DNA of 64,000 bases from Prevotellaceae bacterium MN60 (GCA_900199555.1 FZQZ01000011.1:1-64000); one strand, 5' to 3'; positions 38,292 through 47,178 are shown, counted from the stretch's first letter. The notes: generated by a model from the letters alone, not told the origin. Numbers and translations: made by a program.

Positions 38292-39731
38292 ATGAAACGA
38301 ACAAAGATAATTGACGTACTGAAAAGTACTGATTTTGGAAAAGAGGTATGTGTAAAGGGCTGGGTGCGTACGCACCGCAGCAGTAAGGCCGTAGATTTCA
38401 TTGCACTGAACGATGGCTCTACCATCAAGAATGTGCAGATTGTCGTTGACCCTGCCAAGTTCGACGAGCAGTTGTTGAAGGACATCACTACAGGTGCCTG
38501 CATTAATGCCGAGGGCGTATTGGTAGAAAGCCAAGGAGCTGGTCAGACTTCTGAGATTCAGGCCACCAAGTTGGAGGTTTATGGTCTCTGCGGTAACGAC
38601 TATCCTATGCAGAAGAAGGGCCAGTCGTTTGAGGCTATGCGTAAGAATGCCCACATGCGTCTGCGTACCAATACCTTTGGTGCAGTGATGCGCATCCGTC
38701 ACAATATGGCAATGGCTATCCACACCTATTTCCATGAGCATGGATTCTTCTATTTCCATACCCCACTGATTACTGCCAGTGACTGTGAGGGTGCTGGTAA
38801 TATGTTCCAAGTTACCACCAAGAACCTCTACGACCTGAAGAAGGACGAGCAGGGTAAGATTATCTACGACGACGACTTCTTTGGTGAGCAGACTTCACTT
38901 ACGGTGTCTGGTCAGCTGGAAGGTGAGCTGGGTGCTACTGCTCTCGGTGCCATCTATACCTTCGGTCCTACGTTCCGTGCCGAAAACTCTAATACTCCAC
39001 GCCACTTGGCAGAGTTCTGGATGGTAGAGCCTGAGGTTGCTTTCCTCGACCAAGAGGAGTTGATGGACTTGGAGGAAGACTTCATCAAGTATTGCGTAAA
39101 GTGGGCTCTTGATAATTGTAAGGACGACCTTCAGTTCTTGAATCAGATGATTGACAAGACCCTGATTCAGCGTTTGGAAGGCGTATTGAAGGAGACTTTC
39201 ATCCGTCTGCCTTACACCGAGGGTATCAACATTCTTCAGGAGGCTATCAAGAACGGTAAGAAGTTCGAGTTCCCCTGCAATTGGGGTGATGACCTTGCTT
39301 CTGAGCATGAGCGCTACCTCGTAGAGGAGCACTTCAAGAAGCCAGTTATCATGACCGACTATCCTCGTGCCTTCAAGTCGTTCTATATGAAGCAGAATCA
39401 AGACACAGCCGATGGAGGCTCTGTAGGTTATAAGGGTGCTGTAGCTCCTGGTCCTACGATGCAGGGTACCGATGTGCTTTTCCCACAGATTGGTGAGATT
39501 ATCGGTGGTTCTGTTCGTGAGGAAAGCTACGACAAGCTGATGGGCGAGATTGAGCGCCGTGAGATGGATAAGACCCACCTGTGGTGGTATATCGATACCC
39601 GCCGTTGGGGTTCATGCCCTCATGCAGGTTTCGGTCTCGGTTTCGAGCGCCTCATTCTGTTTGTTACGGGTATGCAGAACATCCGCGATGTCATCCCGTT
39701 CCCGCGCACACCAAAATCAGCAGAGTTCTAA
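38292..39731 (+). CDS. asnS: Asparaginyl-tRNA synthetase
   Basis: 479 aa class IIb synthetase. N-terminal OB-fold anticodon domain ([13 protein letters not shown]), motif 2 ([21 protein letters not shown]) and motif 3 ([15 protein letters not shown]). The [11 protein letters not shown] and absence of aspartate-specific features support Asn. Terminator at 39760-39794. Confidence 0.96.
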   Translation: MKRTKIIDVLKSTDFGKEVCVKGWVRTHRSSKAVDFIALNDGSTIKNVQIVVDPAKFDEQLLKDITTGACINAEGVLVESQGAGQTSEIQATKLEVYGLCGNDYPMQKKGQSFEAMRKNAHMRLRTNTFGAVMRIRHNMAMAIHTYFHEHGFFYFHTPLITASDCEGAGNMFQVTTKNLYDLKKDEQGKIIYDDDFFGEQTSLTVSGQLEGELGATALGAIYTFGPTFRAENSNTPRHLAEFWMVEPEVAFLDQEELMDLEEDFIKYCVKWALDNCKDDLQFLNQMIDKTLIQRLEGVLKETFIRLPYTEGINILQEAIKNGKKFEFPCNWGDDLASEHERYLVEEHFKKPVIMTDYPRAFKSFYMKQNQDTADGGSVGYKGAVAPGPTMQGTDVLFPQIGEIIGGSVREESYDKLMGEIERREMDKTHLWWYIDTRRWGSCPHAGFGLGFERLILFVTGMQNIRDVIPFPRTPKSAEF

Positions 39732-39759
39732 AACTCCCCTTTGCTGTTTTTCTTAAAAT

Positions 39760-39803
39760 ATGTTCCAAATTTCTCGATGAAAAGTTTGGAACATATTCTT
39801 TTT
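39760..39803 (+). terminator. Terminator after asnS
   Basis: 10-bp stem ATGTTCCAAA with TTTGGAACAT, then ATTCTTTTTTT. The right arm also carries the TTTG -33 element of the next gene. Confidence 0.8.
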
Positions 39804-39816
39804 TTACTTATCTTTG
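39785..39816 (+). promoter_or_regulatory. Promoter of the beta-barrel gene
   Basis: TTTG at 39785-39788 and TATCTTTG at 39809-39816, spacer 20 bp, overlapping the asnS terminator. Confidence 0.7.
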
Positions 39817-39856
39817 CAAACAATAAAGTATTTTTAAACAATAAAGTAATAAAACT

Positions 39857-40699
39857 ATGAAGAAATTACTATTGATATGTGCTACTGCACTATTCGGATT
39901 CAGTCAGGCACATGCTCAGTTGCAGGAAGACGACTACGAAATCCTCAACCATGTTTCTCTCGGTGTGTCGGCAGGTACCACTGGTATCGGATTTGAGGTG
40001 GCAGCACCCATCACCGATCAGTTTGCTGTACGCGCAGGCTACTCTTTCATGCCTAAGTTCAAATACTCTCAGAAGCTGACTCTTGACAAAGGCGACCTTG
40101 CTGCTTTCTATGTAAATGGTCAGTATGTTCATGAGGTAGAGCTGGAAGGTAAGCTCAATATCGGTAACTTCAGCCTGTTGTTCGACTGGTATCCTTGGAA
40201 GAATAGCTCTTTCCGCGTTACTGCTGGTGCCTATATCGGCAAGAGCGCACTGGTAACCGTTACCAACAAGGAGCCATTTATGAATCCTGAGTATGCTGGT
40301 AAGGCTGGTATCGACCTGAGTAAGACTGGTAGCAGCGTCATGGAGAAGTACACCATCGTGAGCGATGCACAAGGCAATATCGATGCCAAGGTAAAGGTTA
40401 ATGGCTTCAAGCCCTACATCGGTATTGGTTTTGGTCGTGCCGTTCCTCGCAACAGAGTAGGTGTTCAGTTTGACTTGGGTGTACAGTTCTGGGGCAAGCC
40501 CGAACTGCAGACTAACGTGATGTACTATGACGGAGAGCTTGGCGACTTTGTTACTCGCTACGAGAAGGTAGAGAAGGGTCGTATCACCCGTTCTCACGAG
40601 GACAAGGACTATAAAGACCTCCGCAACGCTCTGAAGACTGCCGAAGCTATCACAGTTTATCCAGTGATGACTGTTCGCTTTGTAGGACGTATTTTCTAA
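39857..40699 (+). CDS. Outer membrane beta-barrel protein
   Basis: 280 aa with signal peptide (MKKLLLICATALFGFSQAHAQ). The mature part alternates polar and hydrophobic residues (SLGVSAGTTGIGFEVAAPI, FAVRAGYSFMP, PYIGIGFGRAVP) and ends with aromatic VRFVGRIF, as expected for a small barrel. No specific family recognised. A lipoprotein gene follows after 37 bp. Confidence 0.8.
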   Translation: MKKLLLICATALFGFSQAHAQLQEDDYEILNHVSLGVSAGTTGIGFEVAAPITDQFAVRAGYSFMPKFKYSQKLTLDKGDLAAFYVNGQYVHEVELEGKLNIGNFSLLFDWYPWKNSSFRVTAGAYIGKSALVTVTNKEPFMNPEYAGKAGIDLSKTGSSVMEKYTIVSDAQGNIDAKVKVNGFKPYIGIGFGRAVPRNRVGVQFDLGVQFWGKPELQTNVMYYDGELGDFVTRYEKVEKGRITRSHEDKDYKDLRNALKTAEAITVYPVMTVRFVGRIF

Positions 40700-40736
40700 A
40701 ACAAACTATTAATTGATAACTAAAATTTATTGGGAA

Positions 40737-41630
40737 ATGAAAAAGACTTTTATTTTAATAGCTGTGGCAGCCTTGACTGCCCTCAGTTTTACAGCTTGTG
40801 GTTCGGATGACGCAGACTATGTACCCCCCACGTATAATGTAGAGCTCCCTCTCCCTGAGAATGCTGCCAATGCTGTAGCCTTTGAAGAGATTAAGGGCAT
40901 GACTACTGCTGGTAAGAAACTGGCTGGCATTACCTTTACAGAGGATGGAAATGCTATCGCAGAGGTAGACGGCAAGTTTGTTGCTGGTACCTACACCTAT
41001 GCCGCTGGCACTTATACACTGGCAGGTAATATTCGTGGTACTGTTAATGATGTTACCACTAAGGGTACTTCTACAGAGAATGCTAATCTCTCGATTAATA
41101 TCACCGTTACCATCGATGGCCAAACCTACACCTTCAATGGTAATGCTCAGGCCGACAGAGAGACTGCTATCGAGCTGCTCACCAATGTAGATTTGAACAA
41201 TATCTGCCGCAGCTGGACTGTAAAGAACATGTCTCTGTCACTTTCTGGTGATGTATCTATGATGAAGACCTATGAGAATGGCGACCTGTCACAGCTGGGT
41301 GTGGATGCTAACGAGAATGGTGCCAACCTGACTGCCGACGAGCTTGCAGAGCTGAACAAGACCGTGCTGTCTATTGAGTTTACCAAGAGCATGAAGCTGT
41401 TCCTCACCTATAAGGAGAATGGCAAGGAGGTTACCCAGTGCGCTTCTTGGACTTCGTCAGACTTCCAAGAGTTCCTCGTTAAGGAGATTTCTGAGGCCAA
41501 CAAGTTCATCGACCAGAACAGTACTATTCAGGTTGTTTACAACAATGCTGGTGGTTGCACCATCACGTTCTTCACCACTATTAAGGGTAGCAAGAACTAC
41601 GATGCTCAGCTCATCATCAACCTGGAATAA
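40737..41630 (+). CDS. Lipoprotein of unknown function
   Basis: 297 aa from ATG 40737. Signal peptide with lipobox Phe-Thr-Ala-Cys, then an acidic linker GSDDADYVPP. The body is rich in Thr/Asn and beta-type sequence; a C-terminal half (about 160-297) begins NNICRSWTVKNMSLSLSG, resembling the calycin-like parts of other Bacteroidota lipoproteins. Probably cotranscribed with the barrel gene upstream and therefore perhaps an outer membrane partner. No family assigned. Confidence 0.7.
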   Translation: MKKTFILIAVAALTALSFTACGSDDADYVPPTYNVELPLPENAANAVAFEEIKGMTTAGKKLAGITFTEDGNAIAEVDGKFVAGTYTYAAGTYTLAGNIRGTVNDVTTKGTSTENANLSINITVTIDGQTYTFNGNAQADRETAIELLTNVDLNNICRSWTVKNMSLSLSGDVSMMKTYENGDLSQLGVDANENGANLTADELAELNKTVLSIEFTKSMKLFLTYKENGKEVTQCASWTSSDFQEFLVKEISEANKFIDQNSTIQVVYNNAGGCTITFFTTIKGSKNYDAQLIINLE

Positions 41631-41633
41631 GAA

Positions 41634-41702
41634 GGTGCTTATTGCAACGTTGCAACGCAACACTGCAACGCCACACTCATACCTTTAGGTGTGACGCTGC
41701 AA
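41634..41702. repeat. GC-rich hairpin repeat, left copy
   Basis: Starts GGTGCTTATTGCAACGTTGC and contains GCAACGCCACACTCATACC, hairpin TCATACCTTTAGGTGTGA and GCTGCAA. A closely similar copy in the same orientation lies at 45766-45834 and a partial inverted copy at 45638-45670. The copies bound the minus-strand DUF3987 cluster. Confidence 0.8.
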
Positions 41703-41711
41703 TAAAAATAC

Positions 41712-41741
41712 AATCGCTCAAGGAGAAATCCCTGAGCGATT
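41712..41741 (-). terminator. Terminator after the DUF3987 gene
   Basis: Stem AATCGCTCA with TGAGCGATT, 12-nt centre, then TGTATTTTTATT on the minus strand, 6 nt beyond the stop. Confidence 0.75.
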
Positions 41742-41746
41742 TGTTG

Positions 41747-44110
41747 TTATGCCGAAATCTTACGATAGTGTGGACGTTTGTCTGTGCCCAGCTCGTGGTG
41801 AGGAATCTCTTCTACAAGACCTTCTGTCTTCCAGCGACAAACGATGCTGCGATAGGTAGAGTCCTGATAGTTTTCTCCTTTGGCACGACGCACATCGTCT
41901 ATGGTGAATACTTGAGGCAGGTTGTCGTAGGTAGACCTATTGCTAACGCTGTTTAACTTCACTTCGTTCTTGGCTTGTTGACTCTTCATCATCTCACTGA
42001 TTAGGTGCAACTGATTCTGTATTACGTAGTCGGCCATCATGAGCATGAAGTCTATACAGGCCTTTGACTCCTTCTTGTAGCCACTCAGCAGGTGGAAGAT
42101 GACGGCACAGCGGAAGGCGATGACGGCACTACGCTTACGCAGTTCGTCCATTGCCTCGTCCATGTTTTTCATAGCCTCCAGTCGCTTTTCCTCCAACCAC
42201 TTGGTGATGGCTTTGCGCAGTCGTGGAGTGTCAATAAAGCCTGTCGTCTCCTGCAGTTGTTTAGCGGAATTCCATATGGTTTGCTGTTGTTGGTCAGTCA
42301 GTGCCACGTATTTTGGAATGGAGCAGAAGCGCGCGTCGGGCATCTCCGACATCAGTATGCGCCCTGCCAATCCGTTCTCTACATTCTCACGATTGAAACA
42401 GCGCATGAAGGCTCCGTAGGTGCCTAGAATAGTCCAGTTATAGGCCACGTTCACTTCGCCCGATTCTGCCTGGTCGGAGTTGTAGTCTTGTCCCCATTCA
42501 CCTCTATCAAACGAGAGGCGATATACGTCGTATTTGGCCGACCAGTTGCCTGCGCCGTTAGTCTTGAGCAGTGTGTCAAGCTCTTCTCCAAACGATACCA
42601 GTGTGCGATTGGGAGCATTTTTGAAGCGACGTAGTAGGGTAGAGCAGGAAATGGTAATAGGCACCTTGCGGATGGGAATTTTTGGCACTTCCTCTGCACG
42701 TTCATTGGCCTTGCGCAACTTGTTTTTCTCCTTGATAGCTTCCTCCTGTTGGCGAGCCTCGCGCGACTCGTCGCTAATGGGTTTCATCCACGTCTCTACA
42801 GCCTCTTTGCATGACGACTTGCCACCTGCTTGTCGACCAATAACCATTGACATCAGTCCCAGATGTTGGCGCTTGTTGTCGGCATACTCCACCTCTACCT
42901 GATCGGCATAGGAGGCTGCAATGGGCATGATGGCACTGAGTACGTTCATTCGCATATTCTCGGGTGCTGCCATCACGGGTTCGCGTAGTCCTGCTGGCAA
43001 TAATTTTAGGTTGAATGTGTGGATTCTTGCTGGTGTCTCCGCCTCTTCCTGCTGCTGTTCATCGTCATCCTCCTCGTTGTCGCTGAAGACCTCTGCATGT
43101 ATCTCACGCAGTCGCTTGGTCATGGGACGGTTCATCTCGGTATAGTTGTTATAGAAGTCGCTGACGAGCTGTTGACAGTCTTCCTCCTGTGCATATTCAG
43201 GCATGCGGACTTTTATGACGGCCATCATTTGCTCCTGCGGAATCAGTCGGCACGCACCCACAGAAAAGATGCTCAGCAGCGAGTTGTGGCGTATGCCTTC
43301 CAGTTGTAAGGCGCGCTCTGTCAGTCCTGCCTCTGCCATACAAAGGTCGAAGGCGCGCAGGCTGCTAGGAGCCAGTTCTGCAGCTTTTATCTCAGGGAAT
43401 AGCTCTTTCTGTAGAGCTACGGGCGCTATTTTGCGTTCTTGTGAGCTGCATCCATTTTTGGATTCGACGTTCATTGACTGTGATTTCTGCTGACGTCCAT
43501 CGATGGTCAACCCACGTTTCAAGAAGGCTTCGCGACGCGCTTTGAGTTCCTCTTCAGGCAATACCTCGTACCAATGTTCAGAGCGGTAAATCTCCTGACT
43601 AGCATCCGTTATCAGGATGAATCGTTCGGGCGAGATGCAGCTACTGTCGTAGGGTACACCTAGCGCCTGACAGTAGGCTCGTTGCGTCTCTTCAATGGTC
43701 ATGCCTAGTGGCATGCGGATGTCGATATGCAGCTTCTTGCGTGCCGAATACTCCATGTGTAGCAGCATGTTGTGCCATAGTCCGTCCTCCTTATTATTAA
43801 GAATGTACGCGCGCGAGATGGCGCCCTCTACAGCCTCGGGTTCGTCGATGTCTACGCAGGTCTGAAAGAGGAATGCCTCTGCGTCCATGTCGGCCTGACA
43901 GCGATGGTTGTCACGAAATCGGTAGTAGTGTGAGCAGCGTATAGGCAACTCGTCCTTCAGCTGTACTTCCCCTTGATGGATACGGCTGACCATCTCTGCC
44001 AACCACGATTCGTGGGTGAGGGTGTCGTACTGGTTGAGGCTGCTTTCGTTGGCATAGCCTCGATGTGGCTTTCGTGCGCAGTTAAGCGCAATTTTGAATT
44101 TATTGCTCAT
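41747..44110 (-). CDS. BT4734-like/DUF3987 primase-helicase-type protein
   Basis: 787 aa. The N-terminal part (about 1-190) resembles the BT4734/VirE-N domain (CVDIDEPEAVEGA, then MPLGMTIEETQRAYCQALG); the C-terminal DUF3987 region (from about residue 380) has a P-loop-like VIGRQAGGKSSCKEAV and SFGEELDTLL. Proteins of this design are abundant in Bacteroidota chromosomes and mobile elements and are thought to act in DNA replication, but activity is unproven. Last gene of a minus-strand group; iterons lie 120-170 bp before its start. Confidence 0.83.
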   Translation of the reverse strand: MSNKFKIALNCARKPHRGYANESSLNQYDTLTHESWLAEMVSRIHQGEVQLKDELPIRCSHYYRFRDNHRCQADMDAEAFLFQTCVDIDEPEAVEGAISRAYILNNKEDGLWHNMLLHMEYSARKKLHIDIRMPLGMTIEETQRAYCQALGVPYDSSCISPERFILITDASQEIYRSEHWYEVLPEEELKARREAFLKRGLTIDGRQQKSQSMNVESKNGCSSQERKIAPVALQKELFPEIKAAELAPSSLRAFDLCMAEAGLTERALQLEGIRHNSLLSIFSVGACRLIPQEQMMAVIKVRMPEYAQEEDCQQLVSDFYNNYTEMNRPMTKRLREIHAEVFSDNEEDDDEQQQEEAETPARIHTFNLKLLPAGLREPVMAAPENMRMNVLSAIMPIAASYADQVEVEYADNKRQHLGLMSMVIGRQAGGKSSCKEAVETWMKPISDESREARQQEEAIKEKNKLRKANERAEEVPKIPIRKVPITISCSTLLRRFKNAPNRTLVSFGEELDTLLKTNGAGNWSAKYDVYRLSFDRGEWGQDYNSDQAESGEVNVAYNWTILGTYGAFMRCFNRENVENGLAGRILMSEMPDARFCSIPKYVALTDQQQQTIWNSAKQLQETTGFIDTPRLRKAITKWLEEKRLEAMKNMDEAMDELRKRSAVIAFRCAVIFHLLSGYKKESKACIDFMLMMADYVIQNQLHLISEMMKSQQAKNEVKLNSVSNRSTYDNLPQVFTIDDVRRAKGENYQDSTYRSIVCRWKTEGLVEEIPHHELGTDKRPHYRKISA

Positions 44111-44194
44111 GTTTTTTGCTTTTCGATGTTGATAACTATGTGCGGCGCCTGCACGTTTTTTCGAATTCGTGATGCGAAATTACAACAAAAAAAT

Positions 44195-44228
44195 AACGGC
44201 TTCTTAGAATTTCTTCTAAAAAACCGTT
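44195..44228 (-). terminator. Imperfect hairpin upstream of the DUF3987 gene
   Basis: AACGG with CCGTT and TTAGAA with TTCTAA form an interrupted stem; on the minus strand a T-rich stretch (TTATTTTTTTG) follows. May attenuate transcription into the DUF3987 gene. Confidence 0.5.
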
Positions 44229-44288
44229 GATGTCAACGAGATGTCAATCGTGCGTCAAGATGTCAACGAGATGTCAATCTGCGTGTCA
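44229..44288. repeat. TTGACATC iteron cluster
   Basis: On the minus strand TTGACATC or a close variant (TTGACGC, TTGACAC) occurs six times in 60 bp; a 21-bp unit with two of them is exactly duplicated at 44229-44249 and 44259-44279. It lies between two genes and upstream of the replication-type DUF3987 gene; the first variant overlaps the 3' end of the 201-aa gene. Confidence 0.75.
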
Positions 44289-44891
44289 ATTCTTGGGCTT
44301 TAGGAGTGGTATAAACAACTCCCAAATCTCATGGCATATTTCTGCATCTGTATCACTGATGTCGTAGTCGTAGAGGTCAACGATGTTGTAGTTGCCTATT
44401 CTTGTACGACGTATGGAGTTGGGCTTTACTTTGTTGCCCAGTATGCGCTCTATCAAGGCACCGAATACGGCCTTTGAGGTCTTGTTGTCAATGATGCCCG
44501 TACGCTTCATTACGCGCATCACATGAGGCCAAGTCCATGAGGTCTGTCGGATGTCTTCCTTGCTGGTAGCCTTGCGGCTCACTTCCAAGGGTATGTTCAT
44601 GCGGCGATGTATCTCGCGAATAATCACCACCAGTTGGTTGGCGTGGGCTGCATTCGTGCGGAAGCGTCCTAACACGCAGCCTGGCAGCACCACCGCTGGC
44701 TGTTCGTTGGCAGTATTTGTAGCAAAGTGGTCGTCGATGGCTCGCAGTGCCTCATAGCCTTCCGGTTCACAGTGGTTCTCCTGAAACCACGCCATCAGCA
44801 GCGAGCGATAGGGGCGCGCCTCGTCGTAGTCGGGCTGCCTTTGGGCTTGTCCCACTACAAATCCTACGGGTATTTCTCTCAGGTTGGGCAT
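44286..44891 (-). CDS. Protein of unknown function (201 aa)
   Basis: Soluble 201-aa protein starting MPNLREIPVGFVVGQAQRQP. The middle contains a possible winged-helix-like stretch (RQTSWTWPHVMRVMKRTGIIDNKTSKAVFG is the region) and the C-terminus is acidic. Second gene of the minus-strand group, 15 bp after the 219-aa gene. No family recognised; its position next to a DUF3987 gene suggests a DNA-related accessory role, which is inference. Confidence 0.65.
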   Translation of the reverse strand: MPNLREIPVGFVVGQAQRQPDYDEARPYRSLLMAWFQENHCEPEGYEALRAIDDHFATNTANEQPAVVLPGCVLGRFRTNAAHANQLVVIIREIHRRMNIPLEVSRKATSKEDIRQTSWTWPHVMRVMKRTGIIDNKTSKAVFGALIERILGNKVKPNSIRRTRIGNYNIVDLYDYDISDTDAEICHEIWELFIPLLKPKN

Positions 44892-44906
44892 CGGTCTTTC
44901 TCTTTC

Positions 44907-45566
44907 TTATTGTCTAGGCTCGCGCATGTCGCAGTTCATGGTCTCTATCTCCATCTCGTTTAGGCGCTTAATCACGTCTGCATAGTTGGGGTCAACACTT
45001 GTAAAGATGAGCTTGCTGCCCAGTTCTTCGGTGTCGAGGATGTTTATATAGTCCATCAGCTGAGCACTCAGTTGGTTGAATACGTCGTCCTTGTCGCCAG
45101 GCTTGTAGTACACCTCGAAGAAGAAGGCACTGGTGTCAGTAGAATGACAACAAGCATCCTCCTGAAAATCGTGGAATTCCAGCTCTATCTTGTATTCGCG
45201 TATAGCCTCTTTGTTATGAGCCCATACTGGCAACATCAGGTCGCTGCCACTCTCGCGCAGTTGGTGATACAACTCCCATGCCGTACAGGGCACCTCTTCG
45301 TGCATGCCCATCTTGACGAACTCAGCAAAGTGTTGTGGCGTAATCTTCTGACCCGCCTCACACACCATTTTTGTCTGTATACACTCGTCTGGAAATATGC
45401 TGCCATCAGCCTTGCTTAGCCCCCCAGCAACAATAGGATAGCTCTCGGCAAGCACTGTATTTTCATCGTCTACTACGAACATTGCGCCAATCTGACGGGC
45501 AATCATCCCTCCGCTATAAATCAGCTTCTTGCAGTCGGGCATTGCCATTATCTTTACATGCTTCAT
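44907..45566 (-). CDS. Protein of unknown function (219 aa)
   Basis: 219 aa from ATG 45566; a longer frame upstream would run through the promoter and repeat and is rejected. Begins MKHVKIMAMPDCKKLIYSGG; contains a Cys/His-bearing DACCHSTDTSAFFFEVYY stretch. No signal peptide or membrane segment. First gene of the group, directly behind a promoter. No family recognised. Confidence 0.65.
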   Translation of the reverse strand: MKHVKIMAMPDCKKLIYSGGMIARQIGAMFVVDDENTVLAESYPIVAGGLSKADGSIFPDECIQTKMVCEAGQKITPQHFAEFVKMGMHEEVPCTAWELYHQLRESGSDLMLPVWAHNKEAIREYKIELEFHDFQEDACCHSTDTSAFFFEVYYKPGDKDDVFNQLSAQLMDYINILDTEELGSKLIFTSVDPNYADVIKRLNEMEIETMNCDMREPRQ

Positions 45567-45590
45567 ATATCTTGTTTTTTTAAGTGAATG

Positions 45591-45598
45591 CAAAGGTA
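45591..45598 (-). promoter_or_regulatory. -7 element of the DUF3987 gene group
   Basis: TACCTTTG on the minus strand, followed by CA, 25 bp before the ATG at 45566. Confidence 0.65.
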
Positions 45599-45637
45599 CT
45601 CGTTTTTCGTGATTTTGCCAAACGTTTCGCTCTCCTT

Positions 45638-45670
45638 GTTGCAGCGTTGCGTTGCAATGTTGCAATAAGG
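45638..45670 (-). repeat. GC-rich hairpin repeat, inverted partial copy
   Basis: Read on the minus strand it gives CTTATTGCAACATTGCAACG and CAACG, a 25-bp exact match with the right copy at 45766-45834, so the two form a large inverted repeat around 45671-45765. Confidence 0.8.
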
Positions 45671-45765
45671 AGTATCATACACAAGGAATAGAAGAATAAT
45701 TAATTATTCTATTTATCATAATGTGATAAGACTACCCGTCTTCTCCCACGCTTGGGGTGGTGGAG

Positions 45766-45834
45766 GGTGCTTATTGCAACATTGCAACGCAACGCAACGC
45801 CACACTCATACCTTTAGGTATGAGAACGCTGCAA
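45766..45834. repeat. GC-rich hairpin repeat, right copy
   Basis: Same orientation as 41634-41702; includes GCAACGCCACACTCATACC and the perfect hairpin TCATACC-TTTA-GGTATGA. A shorter piece, GCAACGCCACAC, also occurs at 50807-50818 near asd. Confidence 0.8.
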
Positions 45835-45843
45835 CAAACCCTC

Positions 45844-45909
45844 CCCTTTGCCGTAATACACGCAGCCCTTTACCGTAATATATGATGCTCCTTTCCGTAA
45901 TACACGATA
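45844..45909 (+). repeat. Three 22-bp-period repeats with CCGTAATA
   Basis: CCGTAATA at 45851, 45873 and 45895, exactly 22 bp apart, each preceded by CCTTT and followed by YAYG. Confidence 0.8.
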
Positions 45910-45923
45910 ATATATGCGCAAAA

Positions 45924-46032
45924 CAGTCTGATATACCATGCATATCAGGCTAATATGCTCTCGTGTCAGGCTAGTATTCCATGTATATCAGTCTGACAAC
46001 CAATGTGTATCAGCCTCATACATGCCCGTTTA
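45924..46032 (+). repeat. Five 22-bp-period repeats with CAGNCT
   Basis: Units start at 45924, 45946, 45967, 45989 and 46011 (spacing 22, 21, 22, 22). The consensus is CAG-N-CT-N-ATAT then CCATG-TATAT, with the beginning of each unit best conserved. Adjacent to the CCGTAATA array and of the same period. Confidence 0.8.
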
Positions 46033-46084
46033 AGCGTGATGAGTAGAAATTATATCGTTTTTCGATAAAAATGTTTCGTTTTTC

Positions 46085-46115
46085 TTTGGTGTTTCAAAAA
46101 TAATATTTATCTTTG
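46085..46115 (+). promoter_or_regulatory. Promoter of the DUF2975-XRE pair with TTATCGA sites
   Basis: TTTG at 46085-46088 and TATCTTTG at 46108-46115, spacer 19 bp. TTATCGA occurs at 46128-46134 and 46149-46155 and inverted at 46062-46068, around the promoter; these are candidate operators for the XRE protein encoded by the pair. Confidence 0.6.
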
Positions 46116-46199
46116 CGCCGAAATTATTTATCGAATAACAATAAAACATTATCGAAATCTAATAAACATAATCAATTGTCAACAAAAACATTATCAGTT

Positions 46200-46958
46200 A
46201 TGAAGAAAATTCAATCTATTCTGAAGAATAAGCTGAAATTCTACAGTGTCCTGACGGCCATCGTACTGGTCGGAACAGTGCTCTCGCTCACGTTCAATTT
46301 CGAGAATTACTCATGTGAGCAAGGCGATGGCGAGGTGCTCACCCTGGATTCCTTAAAGGAAGATTTTGCAAAAATCGACAGGCAGACCACCATCAATGTG
46401 GACACCACTAACGGCAGGCGCGACACCAGCACCTTCTCGTCATGGACTGTGCACTTCAAGCCGACATTCGAGGTGACCATCCCCGTCAGACCCATCCGTG
46501 GCGCCAACGACAAATTCCTCTATAGCAGCATCAAGGGCGAGCCCTGCATGGTGGAGATGCAGAAGGTGAAGCTGAAGATGCCTTTCGAGAAGGCATCGCC
46601 CGATTTCATGTTGACGCAGACGCTGCTGTCGTGTGCTGAACTGCCTCTGTTCATATGGCTGCTGGTCATCGTCCTGATGGTGATACGTTCTGTCTACAAA
46701 GGCGAAATCTTCGTGTCGCAGATTGCCAAAAGGCTGGAGACATCAGGCTGGCTGCTCGTTGCCATCTGGCTCGTGGTTAATGTGACGAGCTACATCCAGA
46801 TACAAATGCTCCGCGAGCAGGTCTTGATGGCTTACTACGACATCTATTGGCATCCCGCCAGCGGCTACATCATCGTCTTCGGCTTGGTACTGATGATTCT
46901 CTCGCAGATCATCCTAAAGGGTAAGGATTTGAAGGACGAACAGGAACTGACCATCTAA
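46200..46958 (+). CDS. DUF2975 membrane protein
   Basis: 252 aa from ATG 46200. Four transmembrane segments (about residues 16-36, 140-165, 180-200 and 220-240) with a periplasmic loop between the first and second. DUF2975 proteins are regularly encoded next to a small XRE regulator, as here (12 bp gap); the pair probably controls its own expression, but its physiological role is not known. Confidence 0.8.
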   Translation: MKKIQSILKNKLKFYSVLTAIVLVGTVLSLTFNFENYSCEQGDGEVLTLDSLKEDFAKIDRQTTINVDTTNGRRDTSTFSSWTVHFKPTFEVTIPVRPIRGANDKFLYSSIKGEPCMVEMQKVKLKMPFEKASPDFMLTQTLLSCAELPLFIWLLVIVLMVIRSVYKGEIFVSQIAKRLETSGWLLVAIWLVVNVTSYIQIQMLREQVLMAYYDIYWHPASGYIIVFGLVLMILSQIILKGKDLKDEQELTI

Positions 46959-46970
46959 ACCGTTGACACT

Positions 46971-47174
46971 ATGAGTATTATCGTAAATGTAGACGTGATG
47001 ATGGCCAAGCGCAAGATGTCGTCACAAGAACTGGCCGAGAAGATTGGTATCACGCAAGCGAACCTCTCCATCCTGAAGACGGGCAAGGCCAAGGCCATCC
47101 GCTTCTCCACACTGGAGGCTATCTGTAAGGCGTTGGACTGTCAGCCAGGGGATATTTTGGAGTATACGGAGTAA
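46971..47174 (+). CDS. Small XRE/Cro-type transcriptional regulator
   Basis: 67 aa, a single helix-turn-helix domain (MSSQELAEKIGITQANLSIL as HTH core, then ALDCQPGDILEY), the short YozG-like form that accompanies DUF2975 genes. Expected to bind DNA as a dimer. Convergent with the CvfB-like gene, whose stop is 4 bp away. Confidence 0.88.
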   Translation: MSIIVNVDVMMAKRKMSSQELAEKIGITQANLSILKTGKAKAIRFSTLEAICKALDCQPGDILEYTE

Positions 47175-47178
47175 TCTC

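Larger units (their letters stand above)
45671..46199. other. Gene-free region with palindromes and tandem repeats
   Basis: Contains the palindrome AGAATAATTAATTATTCT (45693-45710), the dyad TTATCA/TGATAA (45713-45729), the right hairpin repeat (45766-45834), two 22-bp-period arrays (45844-46032) and the DUF2975 promoter. No credible coding sequence before 46200. Confidence 0.7.

Noticed and set aside
43019..43309. Plus-strand frames opposite the DUF3987 gene
   Set aside because: They are antisense shadows of a clear 787-codon gene with recognisable domains.
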